Of a DNA stretch of 64,000 bases, positions 31,635-44,000 are shown piece by piece. Numbering within the stretch: position 1 is the first letter of the stretch; each line of letters starts with the position of its first letter. The stretch comes from Parapristionchus giblindavisi (Eukaryota > Nematoda > Chromadorea > Rhabditida > Diplogasteridae): assembly GCA_943737045.1 (NCBI GenBank), contig CALSFV010000074.1, positions 1 to 64,000 on the forward strand, read 5' to 3'. Below the pieces are notes generated by a model. The model was not told where the DNA came from, did not search any database, and saw only the letters and a list, made by a program, of their open reading frames with translations. The translations under genes were made by a program, and so were the position numbers.

Positions 31635-33809
31635 TTAGATAGAGTTGAAGTCGAGTAGGAGTAGAGTAAAAGGAGAGTCCATAAATGTTCGGCTGAACGG
31701 ACCCTTTCCCGAGGTTCCCGGAACGAGGATGTGGTTTCCCTCCGGGAACATGAGGAAGTCCTTGACGAAAGGTGGTGTATGGTTTGGGGGGAAGAGGGAC
31801 GTGAATACGGGGTGGGAAATCCAATAGGGAAGACCCAGCACTCCTTTCGCCCTGGCTCCTCTCATCCAGGCAAAGGTCTGGCACAGTAAAGAAGTGGGAG
31901 GAACGCACCAGAGAAAAGATCCAGAGGACCAAACTCTTGGGTCGCCGAAAGCATCGATGAAGGAGGCACCTCTCGTCGGGAGCCTGGAAACGAATCGATC
32001 ACATTTTGCGTTTGTCTCATCTGCGAACATGTCTATCTCGGGCATTCCCCATCTGTTCACTGCCCGATGGAAAACCCAGGCTTGGAGGGCCCAGTCATCG
32101 TTATCGATGTCGCGACTAGCTAGATCTGCCTCAGCGTTCATTTCTCTTGGAATCCAGTGAAACTTAAATATGGCATTCATTCTCACTCTCGCCTCTTCCA
32201 CTCTCTTGGCTATTACATGCAGTTCTGGTTTCATGGAACCCTTTCTTAGTATGGACATGGCGCTCTGGTTATCTCCTAAGAACAAAACGTTTAAACCCTG
32301 CCATTCATTGCCGAAAGTATAAACTGCAAAATCGATTGCCCTCAACTCCCTTAGTGTACTGGACTCCATTCTCTCAGATGGAACTAGATTGCGTGACGTG
32401 GTCACCACTTGGTTGTCTTCCCTTCTAATGACTACTCCCAGCCCCGCGGCGGATGCATCAGTCTCGACTGTTACGTCACACCTCCAAGGTGGAGCAACGA
32501 AACTTTTTACTGATCTATCTTTTAGCTCTCGAAGCCATTGATCAACCTCACCTTTCTCGGAAGTAGACAACGGTAGTGTAGTAGATGGTGGAATGAGGGC
32601 CTTCTGGCTGTGGGCGATTGTGGAGAGGAGGGAGCGCGAGAGCAACGACGCCGAATCGCCTAGAATGATTGAGGCTGACATAAGGGAACCAACTGCACAA
32701 CTCCGGTCTCGAACCGATGGGGCATCCACCTCTCGAAGGTGCCTAAGCCTCTCGAAGGCTTTCAGTAATCTCTCTTGTGACACTTTCACCATTCCTTCTC
32801 TCAAGTCAATCTCATAACCTAGCCAAGACCCTTGTTGTGATGGGGACCATCTGCACTTTTCGTCTGCTGTGGCGACTCCAGCTCTCTCCAGATCTTCTCT
32901 CACCACTCTCACAGCCTCTACCAACTCTTCCTCTGTCTGGGCGAGGATCAGTCCGTCATCCAAGTAGAGGGTAACATGGATGCCTTTCTCTCTCCACGCT
33001 TTCACTAGTGTACGAAAAACTTTGGTGAAGACCCAAGGGGCCGGAGACAACCCGAAAGGCATGGCGGCGAACTGATAGGTGGCACCCTCCCAGGCGAACG
33101 CCAAGAACGGGCGATCCTCTGGGTGGATGGAGATATGATGGTACCCGCTGCGGAAGTCAAAAGTGGCCATGAAACCGTTGTTGGGCAAGGAAAACCAGAC
33201 TGAGGAAAGGTCCTCGACACGGAACTTGGTCTTGCACAGGAAAAGATTCAGAGCACTGAGGTCGTGTATCAAACGCAATTTCTTACCTGTTACAACAGAA
33301 AGAGGGGAGACGATACGGGGCGAGGTTGCCAGTTCGATTGCTCTCGCACTGAGTAGTCTACGAATCTCCTCCGTCACGAACTGAGACTCTCTCTTTGCTG
33401 ATAGCCGATTATCTGAGAAGGGAATTACAATAGAATTACGTTCACAATTAAAATTCAGCCTGTAACCGGATTCTACTACTCCTAACGCGAAAGGAGTAGC
33501 ACCTATGGATTTCCAAAACTCCAAGTTACTATGAATTGTGAAGAAGGAAGCGAGAACTGTATTACCTGCGGTTGTACGGACAGCGATCTTTGAAGTGACC
33601 GAACTGTCCACAGGTGTGGCACGAGTTGTGAGAGGAGGACGAGTTACCGTTCTGATAGCCTCTAGAAGAAGGGAACTCGTAGTGGGGCGAGAGTAGGGAC
33701 GGGGGGCGGTTGTAGGATAGGGCGCCCGCGGTGGGACCGTAAGCGGACGCCCTATAGCGAAAGGGCTGGGGGCCGGGGGTAGGGGACGGGGCTCTCCTCT
33801 TCCTCTCAT
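31635..33809 (-). CDS. Reverse transcriptase/RNase H of the PAT element
   Basis: An open frame of 724 codons. The first ~80 codons overlap the gag frame and are probably not translated from their own start; expression by frameshift or reinitiation is inferred. RT motifs: ATFDFRSGYHHISI, MPFGLSPAPWVFTKVF and the catalytic YLDD near residue 280. RNase H follows: DASAAGLGVVI, ELRAIDFAVY and GDNQSAMSIL. The C-terminal end reaches almost to repeat A2. It copies element RNA into DNA. No stop or frameshift is seen. Confidence 0.92.
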   Translation of the reverse strand: MRGRGEPRPLPPAPSPFAIGRPLTVPPRAPYPTTAPRPYSRPTTSSLLLEAIRTVTRPPLTTRATPVDSSVTSKIAVRTTAGNTVLASFFTIHSNLEFWKSIGATPFALGVVESGYRLNFNCERNSIVIPFSDNRLSAKRESQFVTEEIRRLLSARAIELATSPRIVSPLSVVTGKKLRLIHDLSALNLFLCKTKFRVEDLSSVWFSLPNNGFMATFDFRSGYHHISIHPEDRPFLAFAWEGATYQFAAMPFGLSPAPWVFTKVFRTLVKAWREKGIHVTLYLDDGLILAQTEEELVEAVRVVREDLERAGVATADEKCRWSPSQQGSWLGYEIDLREGMVKVSQERLLKAFERLRHLREVDAPSVRDRSCAVGSLMSASIILGDSASLLSRSLLSTIAHSQKALIPPSTTLPLSTSEKGEVDQWLRELKDRSVKSFVAPPWRCDVTVETDASAAGLGVVIRREDNQVVTTSRNLVPSERMESSTLRELRAIDFAVYTFGNEWQGLNVLFLGDNQSAMSILRKGSMKPELHVIAKRVEEARVRMNAIFKFHWIPREMNAEADLASRDIDNDDWALQAWVFHRAVNRWGMPEIDMFADETNAKCDRFVSRLPTRGASFIDAFGDPRVWSSGSFLWCVPPTSLLCQTFAWMRGARAKGVLGLPYWISHPVFTSLFPPNHTPPFVKDFLMFPEGNHILVPGTSGKGPFSRTFMDSPFTLLLLDFNSI

Positions 33810-34260
33810 TACCCGACTTGGACATAGACTGGAGCAGCATAAGCTGCATCATGGACGAGGTACCAGTAGTGGATCCGTTGGAGACTGCTTCTAAAGCTTT
33901 CGCTTTGTCAGCCAAGTCGAGGACTGAGGGGTCCTTATCGGCCATTACCAACAGGTTGTTTCTCTCCTTGATGGCTTCCAAGACGTTGTCGAGTACAGCA
34001 GGGTCCCTCTTCGCGAGTTCGAGCTGATTCAGCAGGCCACAGTTGAATTCGAGCTGACGCTGGAATCCCGGTCTGGAAACGGAAGGTACCGGATGGGAGG
34101 TAGGAGGGGTCATCCTCTCGAGGACTTGCTGAAGAAGGAGATCAACGTTGGGCCCGTCTCCTCTCAATCCATTCGCCTCGTCACCATCCGCTCTCTCCGC
34201 CATTCCCTGGAAAAGGAGTAATTGACTGTTCACGGGTAGATGGCGGCGGAAAAACAGCAA
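33562..34260 (-). CDS. Gag-like protein of the PAT element
   Basis: Likely start is the second methionine (MAERADGD, near 34203). It ends with a CCHC zinc knuckle, CHTCGQFGHFKDRC (C-x2-C-x4-H-x4-C), at the C-terminus, preceded by a basic, proline-rich region (KRRAPSPTPGP). A coat or RNA-binding role is by family. It overlaps the RT frame by about 250 bases. Confidence 0.85.
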   Translation of the reverse strand: MLFFRRHLPVNSQLLLFQGMAERADGDEANGLRGDGPNVDLLLQQVLERMTPPTSHPVPSVSRPGFQRQLEFNCGLLNQLELAKRDPAVLDNVLEAIKERNNLLVMADKDPSVLDLADKAKALEAVSNGSTTGTSSMMQLMLLQSMSKSGNERKRRAPSPTPGPQPFRYRASAYGPTAGALSYNRPPSLLSPHYEFPSSRGYQNGNSSSSHNSCHTCGQFGHFKDRCPYNRR

Positions 34261-34311
34261 ATAGTAATTATGTAATTATAAAAGAAAATTAAGAAACAAA
34301 AAGGGTATAAT

Positions 34312-34449
34312 TTCGCCGAAAAGCCTAGAATGAGTAAACAAACGAGAGAGAGACGCGGCAGAGGGAAATGATGTGCAGGTATGTCAGGTCTCGTTTGGAA
34401 GCGCGCATTCGAATCGTTTAGCCGCTACCGTATTCGCCAAACTAAAGTT
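34312..34449 (-). repeat. PAT split direct repeat B2
   Basis: TTCGCCGAAAAGCCTAGAAT to CCAAACTAAAGTT, the 5' end of the element on its own strand. Copy B1 at 31413. Confidence 0.9.
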
Positions 34450-34931
34450 TAATTCATAATACTGTTGCCATGCGTTGTCTATGAATTCGCAAAAAAAGTT
34501 GGTGCGAATCGTCGAACATGGATGAATGATAATGAGAGAGCGAAAGTGCTCACAGAGGAAATCATCTTACAAGAAGAGAGAAGAGGTTCTGTTTTAAGAA
34601 ATTCAATACTTTTAACAGAGCATCAGAAATTGCATTTACTTTTAATAGGATTTTTTTCGCCAATATTTCTTATAATTAAGAAAACGAAAAGTAAGAAATT
34701 ATAAATTTAAGAATAATTTTATGTGTGAATGGGTGGAATTTATATTTGTAAGGTGTGTCCATTAATTCGCTTAAAGAATGTCTAATGTTTCACAATTGGT
34801 GACATTTTATGATTATCTGCGGTGACACCTGACCAAGACAAATATTGCTGTTTTTGGAAGAGAAACAGATACTCTACTCAAGTGGGATATCGAATAATGA
34901 GAGGTTATGAGTTCTCAAAGAGAAGTAGAGA

Positions 34932-34996
34932 CACCCGCATGTGGTGTGCCTCGGCGACCTTTCTCATATTGCTCCATACGCGACACTAGCATCATT
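34932..34996 (+). promoter_or_regulatory. Conserved upstream box of F-box copy 4
   Basis: GCATGTGGTGTGCCTCGGCG then ACCTTTCTCATATTGCTCCA. The E-box core here is CATGTG instead of CACGTG, the only variant among six. Start codon at 35068. Confidence 0.5.
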
Positions 34997-35067
34997 TTCA
35001 TATTTAATTCTGTCATGGGGGTAGTATACAGTGCTTGATATCCGTTATTGAATTATCGTACGGAAAT

Positions 35068-38000
35068 ATGGAGTCTATAGAAGGAGTGAGTCTTTTTTTC
35101 TAATTTATTTCCGTTTGTTATATTGAACTTACATACTTAATATAATCCAATTATTTATATACAACGAAAGTTCACATATTACAATTTTGAATCTCATGTG
35201 CATGCAAAAATTCATTCATTATCTCTTGTATTGAAAGATGTGCTACAATTGTCTATTTATGATTTGTTGTTGTTCTATAAGTTGCTAATACCAAACTTCG
35301 GAATTATGCTAAAAGTAAAAAAGAAGTATGAGAGGAAAGAAAAACCTAGTGACCCTTGCCCTTTCTACTCCTCTTCCTCTCCGATGTCTCTTCCCTCTCT
35401 GCCTACCTCTCTTCCTCTCTTCACAATCCCACTAGAACTATCTATTCTTCACTCTTCGTTATCCACACATGGCTTGGTCTTTCCATTGTCATTTTTAATA
35501 GTTTTCCAAAAAAGTTTTTACGAAATAGTCTGATAAGTATGTATATTTTCTGAAAAATCGAGAAAAGAAAAAAACCTTAACGGATTTTCTTTTTGTGACT
35601 TTTGAAAGGAACAATAATCTTTCAGAAAAGGAAGATCTGTATGAGCGAAGTCGAAGATGTCGATGTTTCCGGAAAGAAGATGGCTCTTGAAGCAGAAGAA
35701 AAATCAAATGTATGAAATATTATATGTACTTTGATACATTGTTGTATGTTAGCTTTTTCGATTTCGTAAATGCATCGCGTGGCATAGCTCCGCATAACGC
35801 GAGGCGTTTTTCTCAAATTTCCTACCAGGCCACCGCTAAGGTTCATGGTAGGAAACGCTACCGGGTTCCTTGTAGGAAAAAAATACCAGAGGCTTAACTG
35901 GTTAGGAGGCCGAAATAAGCCATATAAAGCAAATTTTTAGTTGACTCTTAACAATCAATTTGGCAATGGTGTGTTATTTTTTGATTATTTTGGAAAAAAA
36001 TTTTCTGAATCAACCAAATTTTGGTTACTCTGAGAAAAAAAGTTTGTTGGTGCGTTCTCTGGTATTTCAAAACTTAAAGTCTACTTAAAATACGTCACTG
36101 ACTTAAAGCTTACTTTAAGTAAACTTCAAGTGAGTGACGTCACATTTTCACTTTAAGTTGACTTGCGTCTCACTTGAAGTAGACTTACAAGTCTACTTAA
36201 AGTGAAAATGGAAGTAGACTTTAAGTCTTGAAATACCAGAGTTATGCGGTGTACATACTGCATGTCGAAACGGATAATGTACCCCTCTGCATATCCTTTT
36301 TTTGTAGAATCTTATTTATTTTGAGTTATAAATTCTTTAAGGCCAATCTACTCGATCTTCCAATTAAAATTCAAACAAAGATAATCTCACTTCTGAGATA
36401 TGAAGATCAATTATCAATTCGCCGAACATGTTCGATGCTGAAGAAAGCGGAGAAAGAAGCGGAGAAATCATACAAGTACATTTTGATAACAAGAGTATGC
36501 TTGAATTTAATTTATTCGTAATATAGGGTTCATAAATCTTGTTTAGAAAAAAAAATAATAGCTAGTCATCTTTATATCTTTTCTTTTCACAACTTTTGAA
36601 AATAACGTAATGGGAAATTAAATTAAATCTGATCAAAGCATGTAAAGTTCAAGAAGTTTTCTCTCTCTGTGGTATAAAATCATTAAAGATAATTTTCCAT
36701 TTAGCAAAACTATTAAAAAAACTAACATCGAACTATTATATAATATTTTGAAACTCTACTCGCGCGCTTTCGCTCATCCTCTGTAAAAGATGTCAAGAAT
36801 GGGTAGTTCCAAATTAGCTTGAGGCATTGTTTAATGCAGCGATATGATCATGTAAATTTGAGGAGCCTGTCGACTGTAAAAGAAAGGATAATACACATAT
36901 GATTCTGAACCTGGCTGACTCAAGCCTTGAATATTGTTACTCACTATCAAGTCAAACTGGAAAACAGACGAAATGGAAAACTAGAGTAGATTTTACTGAG
37001 AATATGGTGCGTTATATATTTTTCTCTTGGTATTTTTTGTACCATAAATGCATATATTGATTTATTTCATTTATTTAATTTTTTTATTTATTAATTTCAG
37101 CTCGAATGGGGTGACTATTTCGGACCAAGAACTGAAGAAACGCCACTAGGAGATTATCCTAATGTAGTTTCTCCTTATCTGAGAAGATCGTCATTCGGTG
37201 CTATAGTACTTCTGGGGGTGGGATATCTCACTTTCATTTAAATACTTTAATATTTTGATAATCTGAACAATACAATATCCTTTTGTTTCACTAAATGACA
37301 GAATAATCTGGGCTAGCAAAGTACAAATACAAGGGTGGACTTCTATCTTGAAATATTTTTCTATCATATAATTTTATTTTGTTGCAGCTTAATCTAACGC
37401 CACAGCTATTTTCTACATTTCGAATGATGTTCACTTCCACCAAGATCGATCTATTGTACATAAAAAGTGTGCTGAATCTAGAATATCAGTGAGTTTCCTA
37501 CCCTTCAAATTTCACTGAACAAATGAATTTATAATTAACGAATTTATCGGAAAAAAAGAAAATCGAAAAATCATTTAATTGGAAAACATTGGAAAATATG
37601 ATTCATTTGAATCATTCTGAATGATTCTGGCCATTGAGCGTCAATTATGGACGTATCTTTACATGTAAAATAATAGAATAGCGTGAGAATCATAAGAATC
37701 GTATAAAATCAGTTAAATCTAGCACAGTCAAAGATCAAATTTGGGGATTGATGGTCTCAAGGATGCTGTAGATGATGGTCATTATGAGGAGAGAGAAAAA
37801 GGAATAGACTGACTGTGCCAGAGAGAGAGAGAGAGAGAAAAAAGGAAAGATAGAGACAAAATCAAAAATTGCGGTCCGATGTTTCGGCCCTCGGTTCTAG
37901 ACACCGGAACCGCCCCGTGTGGGTTGGGCCTCATCAGTAGACGAGCCCACACAGGATTTTTGAAAGAGAATTTGAAAAAAATTATAAAACAATAGCAATT

Positions 38001-41000
38001 TCATAAGAGAATTTAATATAATGTTAGTCAAGCAAAATAAACAAAAGTGAGTTGGGGAAGACAGACGGTAGGTCGGGATATACCTCATTGATTCTCCGCC
38101 GAAATCCATTGTTGTCTGACGCCTATTCGTGTACTAGCCAGATGATGATAATAATCAGAAATGTTTCGATCGGAAAGGAATATGCTCAATTGGCGCGAGA
38201 GCAAGGATGATAGAGTGCGTAGACATGAGAGAGTGCAGATTGTAAAGTTAGATAGTGCGCAGAGACGAGAGAGTCGTTTGATCTACCTATATCTATAGTC
38301 TGATATTGATTGTAATTCTATGTAGCACTTTCTCGTGACTATTATTTCTAACTTGATCTTTGCTCTTTCAGTTTAAGTATTTATGAATTGGATTTTAGTC
38401 TAAGATATATAAACAAATTTCGGCATTGGTTTTGTTATATTTCAAGCTAATTATAGGATGTTTATTGAGTTACTTAAATAGGCTACTTTTAATTAATGTT
38501 TCGGGATATTGTATTTTCTTATTATATGCTATTAGAGATTTCACTCTTTCAACAAAGCTATCAAACCGAGTAGAATTTCTATAAATTCGAAGTACTTCAC
38601 CTGTAAAGGTGTTAACACCAATATATTTATTTATTTTATTTATTTATCATACATCCAATAAAGATGTGACAACATTTGAAACAAAGAATAAATAAGTGAA
38701 TAAGAGAATCGGGAAAGTGGGTGGTAGGAATAGGGGATAGAGAAGAGGGAAGAGGGAAGAGGGAAGAGGGAGGGGAGTGCAGGTCTTCATATGTAGACTA
38801 AGATCAAAGATCAACATGATCTAGGATAGGTTGGCAAGACCTAGCGGGGGAGGAGTCCGCATTGATTCAATATATATCGGATTGAATCGAGTCTACTATG
38901 AGGAAGTGCATTAAAGTGATGTGATGGTAATTCCTAATTTTTCAATAAGGTCAGGGCAAGAAATCAATTTAGCTTTAATAATTGGGGTGCTATGTAATAT
39001 GGTGGGTGAACCAGTAACACAATGTAATTTGGTCAGGAAACGGGCACACCTAACTGAAAAAGAGGAACGGAGGTTTTCACGTTTAGTTAAAGGAATATGA
39101 AATGCAAAACAAGATAATCGACCAAATGTAGGTTTAAAAACAAAGAAATGGCTAGATGGAAGATCTACTTCACAACGAAGAATCTTTAAAGCATAAATAA
39201 TATCGATCACTGTTCTTCTATGATAAAGGGTAGGTAGATTGAACAGAGCTAATCTATCAATATACTGAGGAGTGAATACATCTCTATGGAAACAGCGATA
39301 AAATAGGAGACGAGTAAAAAGATGTGAAACTTTCTCTAATTTACGAACAAGGCCCTTAGATGAAGGGGACCATACGGGGGATGCATATTCAATAATGGGA
39401 AGGATATAACATTTAAAGGCGTGTATGTAAACACCGGGTCTAGTGCAAGAGATAGAACGAAAAAGTAGATAAACTAAAGATGTGGCTTTCTTTGTAATAA
39501 TAGAGATGTGTGAGGAAAAATTGAGAAGAGGGTCAAGGAAGACTCCTAAGTCACGGGTAGATAGAGATGAGGGTAGAGGATGAGAGTGGATCGAGTATGG
39601 AAGAGAGGGGTTGTTTTTGCCTATATAAAGTACAGTGCATTTGTTTTGTGCAACTGTCAACTGCCATTTTTGGCAGTATTCTACTATAAGTGAAATACCC
39701 TGAGAAAGTTGAGTATGAGAAGCTAATGGTTGTAATGGACTAAATGTAGAGTATAGTTTGATGTCATCAGCGAAAATTTTTATATCTATTAAAGGGAGAG
39801 GATCTATAACCCTGGGTAGTTCCGAAAGATAAATCAAAAACAGTAATGGGCCCAAAACTGTACCTTGTGGTACTCCTGATGTGACATCCCTCTCAGAAGA
39901 GAGGGAATCACCAAGACGTACTCTAAAAGATCGATTATCTAAAAATGAATTAAACCACGCAAGAATGTTATTCCTGATACCAATAGACTCCAACTTATGT
40001 AAAAGTTTAGAATGAGAAACAGAGTCGAACGCCTTAGCAAGATCAATATAAATTACATCAGTACAGAGATCGCGATCAATAGAGTTGCGCCATGCCTGAG
40101 TACAATGCAGAAGTTGTGATACAGTTGATCTACCGGACATAAAACCGAATTGTTCCTGAGGAATTATATTATGGATATTGCACCATTTCATAATGCGCGG
40201 TTTGAGAAAACGTTCTAAAACTTTGCATGCAATGGGAGTGAGTGAGATTGGACGAAAATGGGAAACAATAGATGGCGAGGAAACCTTGGGGATAGGAATT
40301 ATTGTGGAGATTTTCCATATAGACGGAATCTCTCCCAATATGAAAGAGTAATTGAAGATAAGAGAAAGAGGGTAGGCTAAGGTTGAGGAACAATTTTTGT
40401 AAATGATAGAAGGGATGTTATCGGAAGGTAATGAACATGAGGAATTGACTCGTTTGAGAAGATAACAAACATCTTGAGGCATGATTATAGGTACGGAGAA
40501 AGATTGAGGAACAGAGGCAAGTACATGAGGGCGGGTCATATCATCAGTGGTATACATGGTTTGAAAGTAGTCGGCCAATGCATTAACCTTAGATGATTCA
40601 GATAATAGTGGATTTCCAGAGGTATCACATAAACATCCTATTTTAGTCTTGCTTTTAAGTCGAGAGCTGAGGTAGTTGTAAAATCGTTTGCCATGCAAAT
40701 TAGAGAGTATTTTGTTTTCACGATTTTTTACATACTTCCTTATCTCTCGCTGAAGACGGGCACACACAGATTTATATAGAGGTATAACAGGGCGAAGATG
40801 AATCTTTTCAAAAAGAGCACGCTTATGAGAGATCAAAGACCGGATGTGGGATGGATATTGGTCGAATGGTAAAGGGACTTTACGAATTGGGGTGTACTTA
40901 GGCAGAAGTGACAAAACATGAGACGTAAATTTGGAATACATATCATTGATAGACAAAAAATCATTGAGAATGGAGTCCCAATCAGAACAGAAGAAGGCAT

Positions 41001-44000
41001 GATCAAGGAAATCAAAGTTTGTCTTACGGTAATCGAAAGTGGGAACATTGATTGGAGTAAATGAAGGGAAGGAAAGAGAGAAAAGAACACTGGAATGGTC
41101 GGAAGAGGCAAATGGGGATGACAAAGAACAGCTAGTGATAATATCATTTGTAGATAAGATTAGGTCTAAATAATTTTGGGCAAGGGTAGGAGAAGGGACA
41201 TGTTGTGAAAGACCAAGAGCGTCACAGAGATCGATAAGAGTTGAAGACTGGCCAGAGCCAGTAGGAGACGGAATGGACCAATCAATATGAAAGTTGAAAT
41301 CTCCTAACAACACAATAGGATTATCAATCGATAGAAGTGATGAGAGGGACTCGTTGGAATATTGGAGAGATAGTGAGGATATCTGATCACATCAAAATTT
41401 TAATCATCCGTTTTGTTATAAAGCTCTGAAATGGCTGTACCGTCATGTAATTTAATATTAATATCCAAAAAAGCACATTCATAATCATTTTTATTTGTTT
41501 GTTCTAATGTAAGAGATGCATGATACATACTTTTAGTCATTTTTATAAATTGTTTAGTTTTATTAGAGATGTGTAGTAAGTCATCTATGTATCCATATGT
41601 TCTTCCAAGTGAATAAGCAATGGAGCTTTTAGATTTGATATGCTTTTGTATATATTGAAATTCCATGACTGTTAATGTTAGATCGGCTATTCATGTTCAT
41701 TTTGCACCCTTCACGAGATACATAGATCGGAACGAAATGGAATGGAAACCACATAGAAAAAAAATCAGACAATTTGAGGTGGGGGACTTTCGAGATAATC
41801 AACTTGCCGTTTTTCCGTTTAAGTGGAGGCAATCCTGTCCACTCCCTCTTTTTTAGCATCATCAGGCGACGAGAAATGAGTAGAAACGCGATTTCAATGC
41901 GACTTCGTCTGCCCTCAATGGTGGCTTAAGATGGAAAATGAACATGACCATCGTCAAAGGCACATTTGAGAACCCCGATCCCAAATTTTGATTTTTTGAC
42001 TGTGCCAGGTTTCACTGAGATTATATGATTCTTACGCAAACGACCACCTATAAGTTTGCTAATAATCTGTCCTATATTTCGGCCGCTACGTCTACGATAT
42101 TGAACTTTTGAAAAATTGATCAATTCAGAGACTACTACACCCTTATGAAGATGGCCAAACGTATCTACCTTTGTATTTATTATACAATTGATAAACTTCC
42201 GTTCGATAGTAATCTACTTTTGGAAATGTCAAAATGTCTAGAACGTCTCAATATTTCGACGATGAAGATTGGAGAGGTAAACCTTTTGTTTGTTTTATCT
42301 ATTATGTTTGAAATGCTCTTTCACAAGCACTACTTAGTATTACGTATGTACGATTCCCTTACCCGATCTTGAATGCATTCCTTAAAGGGGCTGACATTTT
42401 TGTCAACGGTCTCTTCAACACCCTACGCTCTCTCGTTGTTACGGAGAAATAGTGTGCGCAATGAAGAGACCATTGAGGGAGGTCACTCCCTTTAAACGTG
42501 AAACAGAAATCATTACGTCAATTCAGGGATACTTGAGGCGATGTTTCAAGGATGATTCCGTGATTGATGACAAACTCCTAATCGAAATGGTATCTTCAAG
42601 AAGTTGTCGGGTTATCGATTTGATAATAAATTGTACCTTGATAACTGCGGAGGGTCTTCATGAAGCAATGATGGTAAGACATTGTTATAGAATATATTAC
42701 CCTTCAAAAATAGTCGAATTTTGTAATATAATCGAGTTCTCACTATATCCCCGAAATATTCAGAAATTATCGGAGCATGAGGATTACAAGGAAAGAGGAT
42801 TTCGCATTCACATTACAAGGAACACCTTCGATCAATTCTTTCACAAACTCGGCATTTCTACCGATTCAGGTGTGTTTGTGTTGAAGGAAGAGAAATTCCT
42901 ACAGTGGTGGCCAGAAGGATATCATATTTTGGTTTTTTGAGCATAACTTTTCTTGTAGATAACCAATCACCTTGAAATTTTTATATAGTGTGCTCAAACA
43001 TGTTTCACAATGTATACCGATGCATGATGCCGGCTTCCAGGATACAGTATCCCAAATGACCACATGCCTCATTTCGAGTACTTGAAGTTGCGACGTATTT
43101 TCGTTGTTTTGAACAATGTTTTTTACCGCTTAAAAAGTAAATACGCATGCTACTATAGTCATTCATCGATACTGCACACATTTATTAGATATTAATATCC
43201 ATATCGTAGGCATATTGTGAATTTCAAAAGTAGCAACTTTTTTCATCATTTTTGCTTGTTTCTTGTGATTTTTTAAATGTATATATCTTGTATTTTTGTT
43301 TTTATACTATTATAATACCGAAAGGTGTGTGATATCGCTTCCCTGATACCTTGCCCGTGAGGTTTGAATGGTCTGAAGCAATCCGAACCTGCTCACTATT
43401 TTGGTGAAAACCAGTGTACGATCTCTCGTGTCATCAAAAAGGTTCCCCGTCATCAACCGTCAACCCTCACTGCCTGGTGTTTCACGTATTACCTAGAACC
43501 TTTATAACAAGAAAATCATCAGCGTATCGCGCGATATTAAGGGCGAACTCCGCAAACAACAAGAAAGAAATGGCACTGTACGGTGCCACTCCTCCTTCGA
43601 CTCGCAACATCCGTAGACAACCCCAACACGCTGGTATTCACGGTAGAGTTGTTATTACGAAGTCCATGATCTATCCTAAGAACAGAGAGAATCGTCTGAA
43701 GCGGGCAAAGGTTCATCTGAAATGAACAGTCGCAGACTATCGAAAGGTCATCTGGTCGGCCGAGTTCAAGTTTAATCTATTGGGCTCGGACGGCCGTGTT
43801 AACGTTCGGAGACCAGTCGAGGCTTGAGATGATGTTCAGAAGCTCGTCCCCTAGGAGAATCACGGTGTCAGAAGCGTCATTGTGCACAGAAATTCATAAG
43901 ATATCCTCTGCAGCGAATCAATGGCATCATGATCGCAACGGCTATCGTACGCTCCTCCTCGCCGCACGTTGTTAGAGTAGTCAGAAGCACGGAAACTAAG

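Larger units (their letters stand above)
30099..34449 (-). mobile_element. PAT/DIRS-type tyrosine-recombinase retroelement
   Basis: Read on the minus strand: gag-like ORF, then RT/RNase H, then a tyrosine recombinase. Termini are split direct repeats. Block A occurs at 30099-30181 and 31549-31631, block B at 31413-31550 and 34312-34449, giving A1-recombinase-B1A2-RT-gag-B2. That is the hallmark of PAT elements within the DIRS order, known in nematodes. The B1/A2 junction is an imperfect palindrome (GCCAAACTAAAGTTATCAC with GTGATAACTACAGTTTGGC). No target duplication is expected. Repeat pairs look nearly the same, so insertion appears recent, although the recombinase has a frameshift. Confidence 0.92.
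37800..41690 (-). mobile_element. Penelope-like retroelement fragment, split by a LINE
   Basis: On the minus strand, 41666-41357 encodes an RT piece (GRTYGYIDDLLHISNKTK, AFLDINIKL, SELYNKTDD), with one stop just after TDD and then NFDVIRYPHYLSNI. After the LINE, the same frame resumes from 38622 downward (GVNTFTGEVLRIYRNSTRF) and soon has stops. The YIDD core and the xLYxKxDDFxF pattern resemble Penelope-like RTs; assignment by pattern only. Downstream at 37881-37937 is a hammerhead-like core, a feature known from Penelope-like elements. Confidence 0.6.
37722..42006. mobile_element. Inverted-repeat element split by retroelements (copy 4)
   Basis: Arms at 37722-37785 (GCACAGTCAAAGATCAAAT) and 41700-42006 correspond to the 23619-24149 element of copy 3. 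The middle is filled with the Penelope-like fragment and the LINE. Confidence 0.55.
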
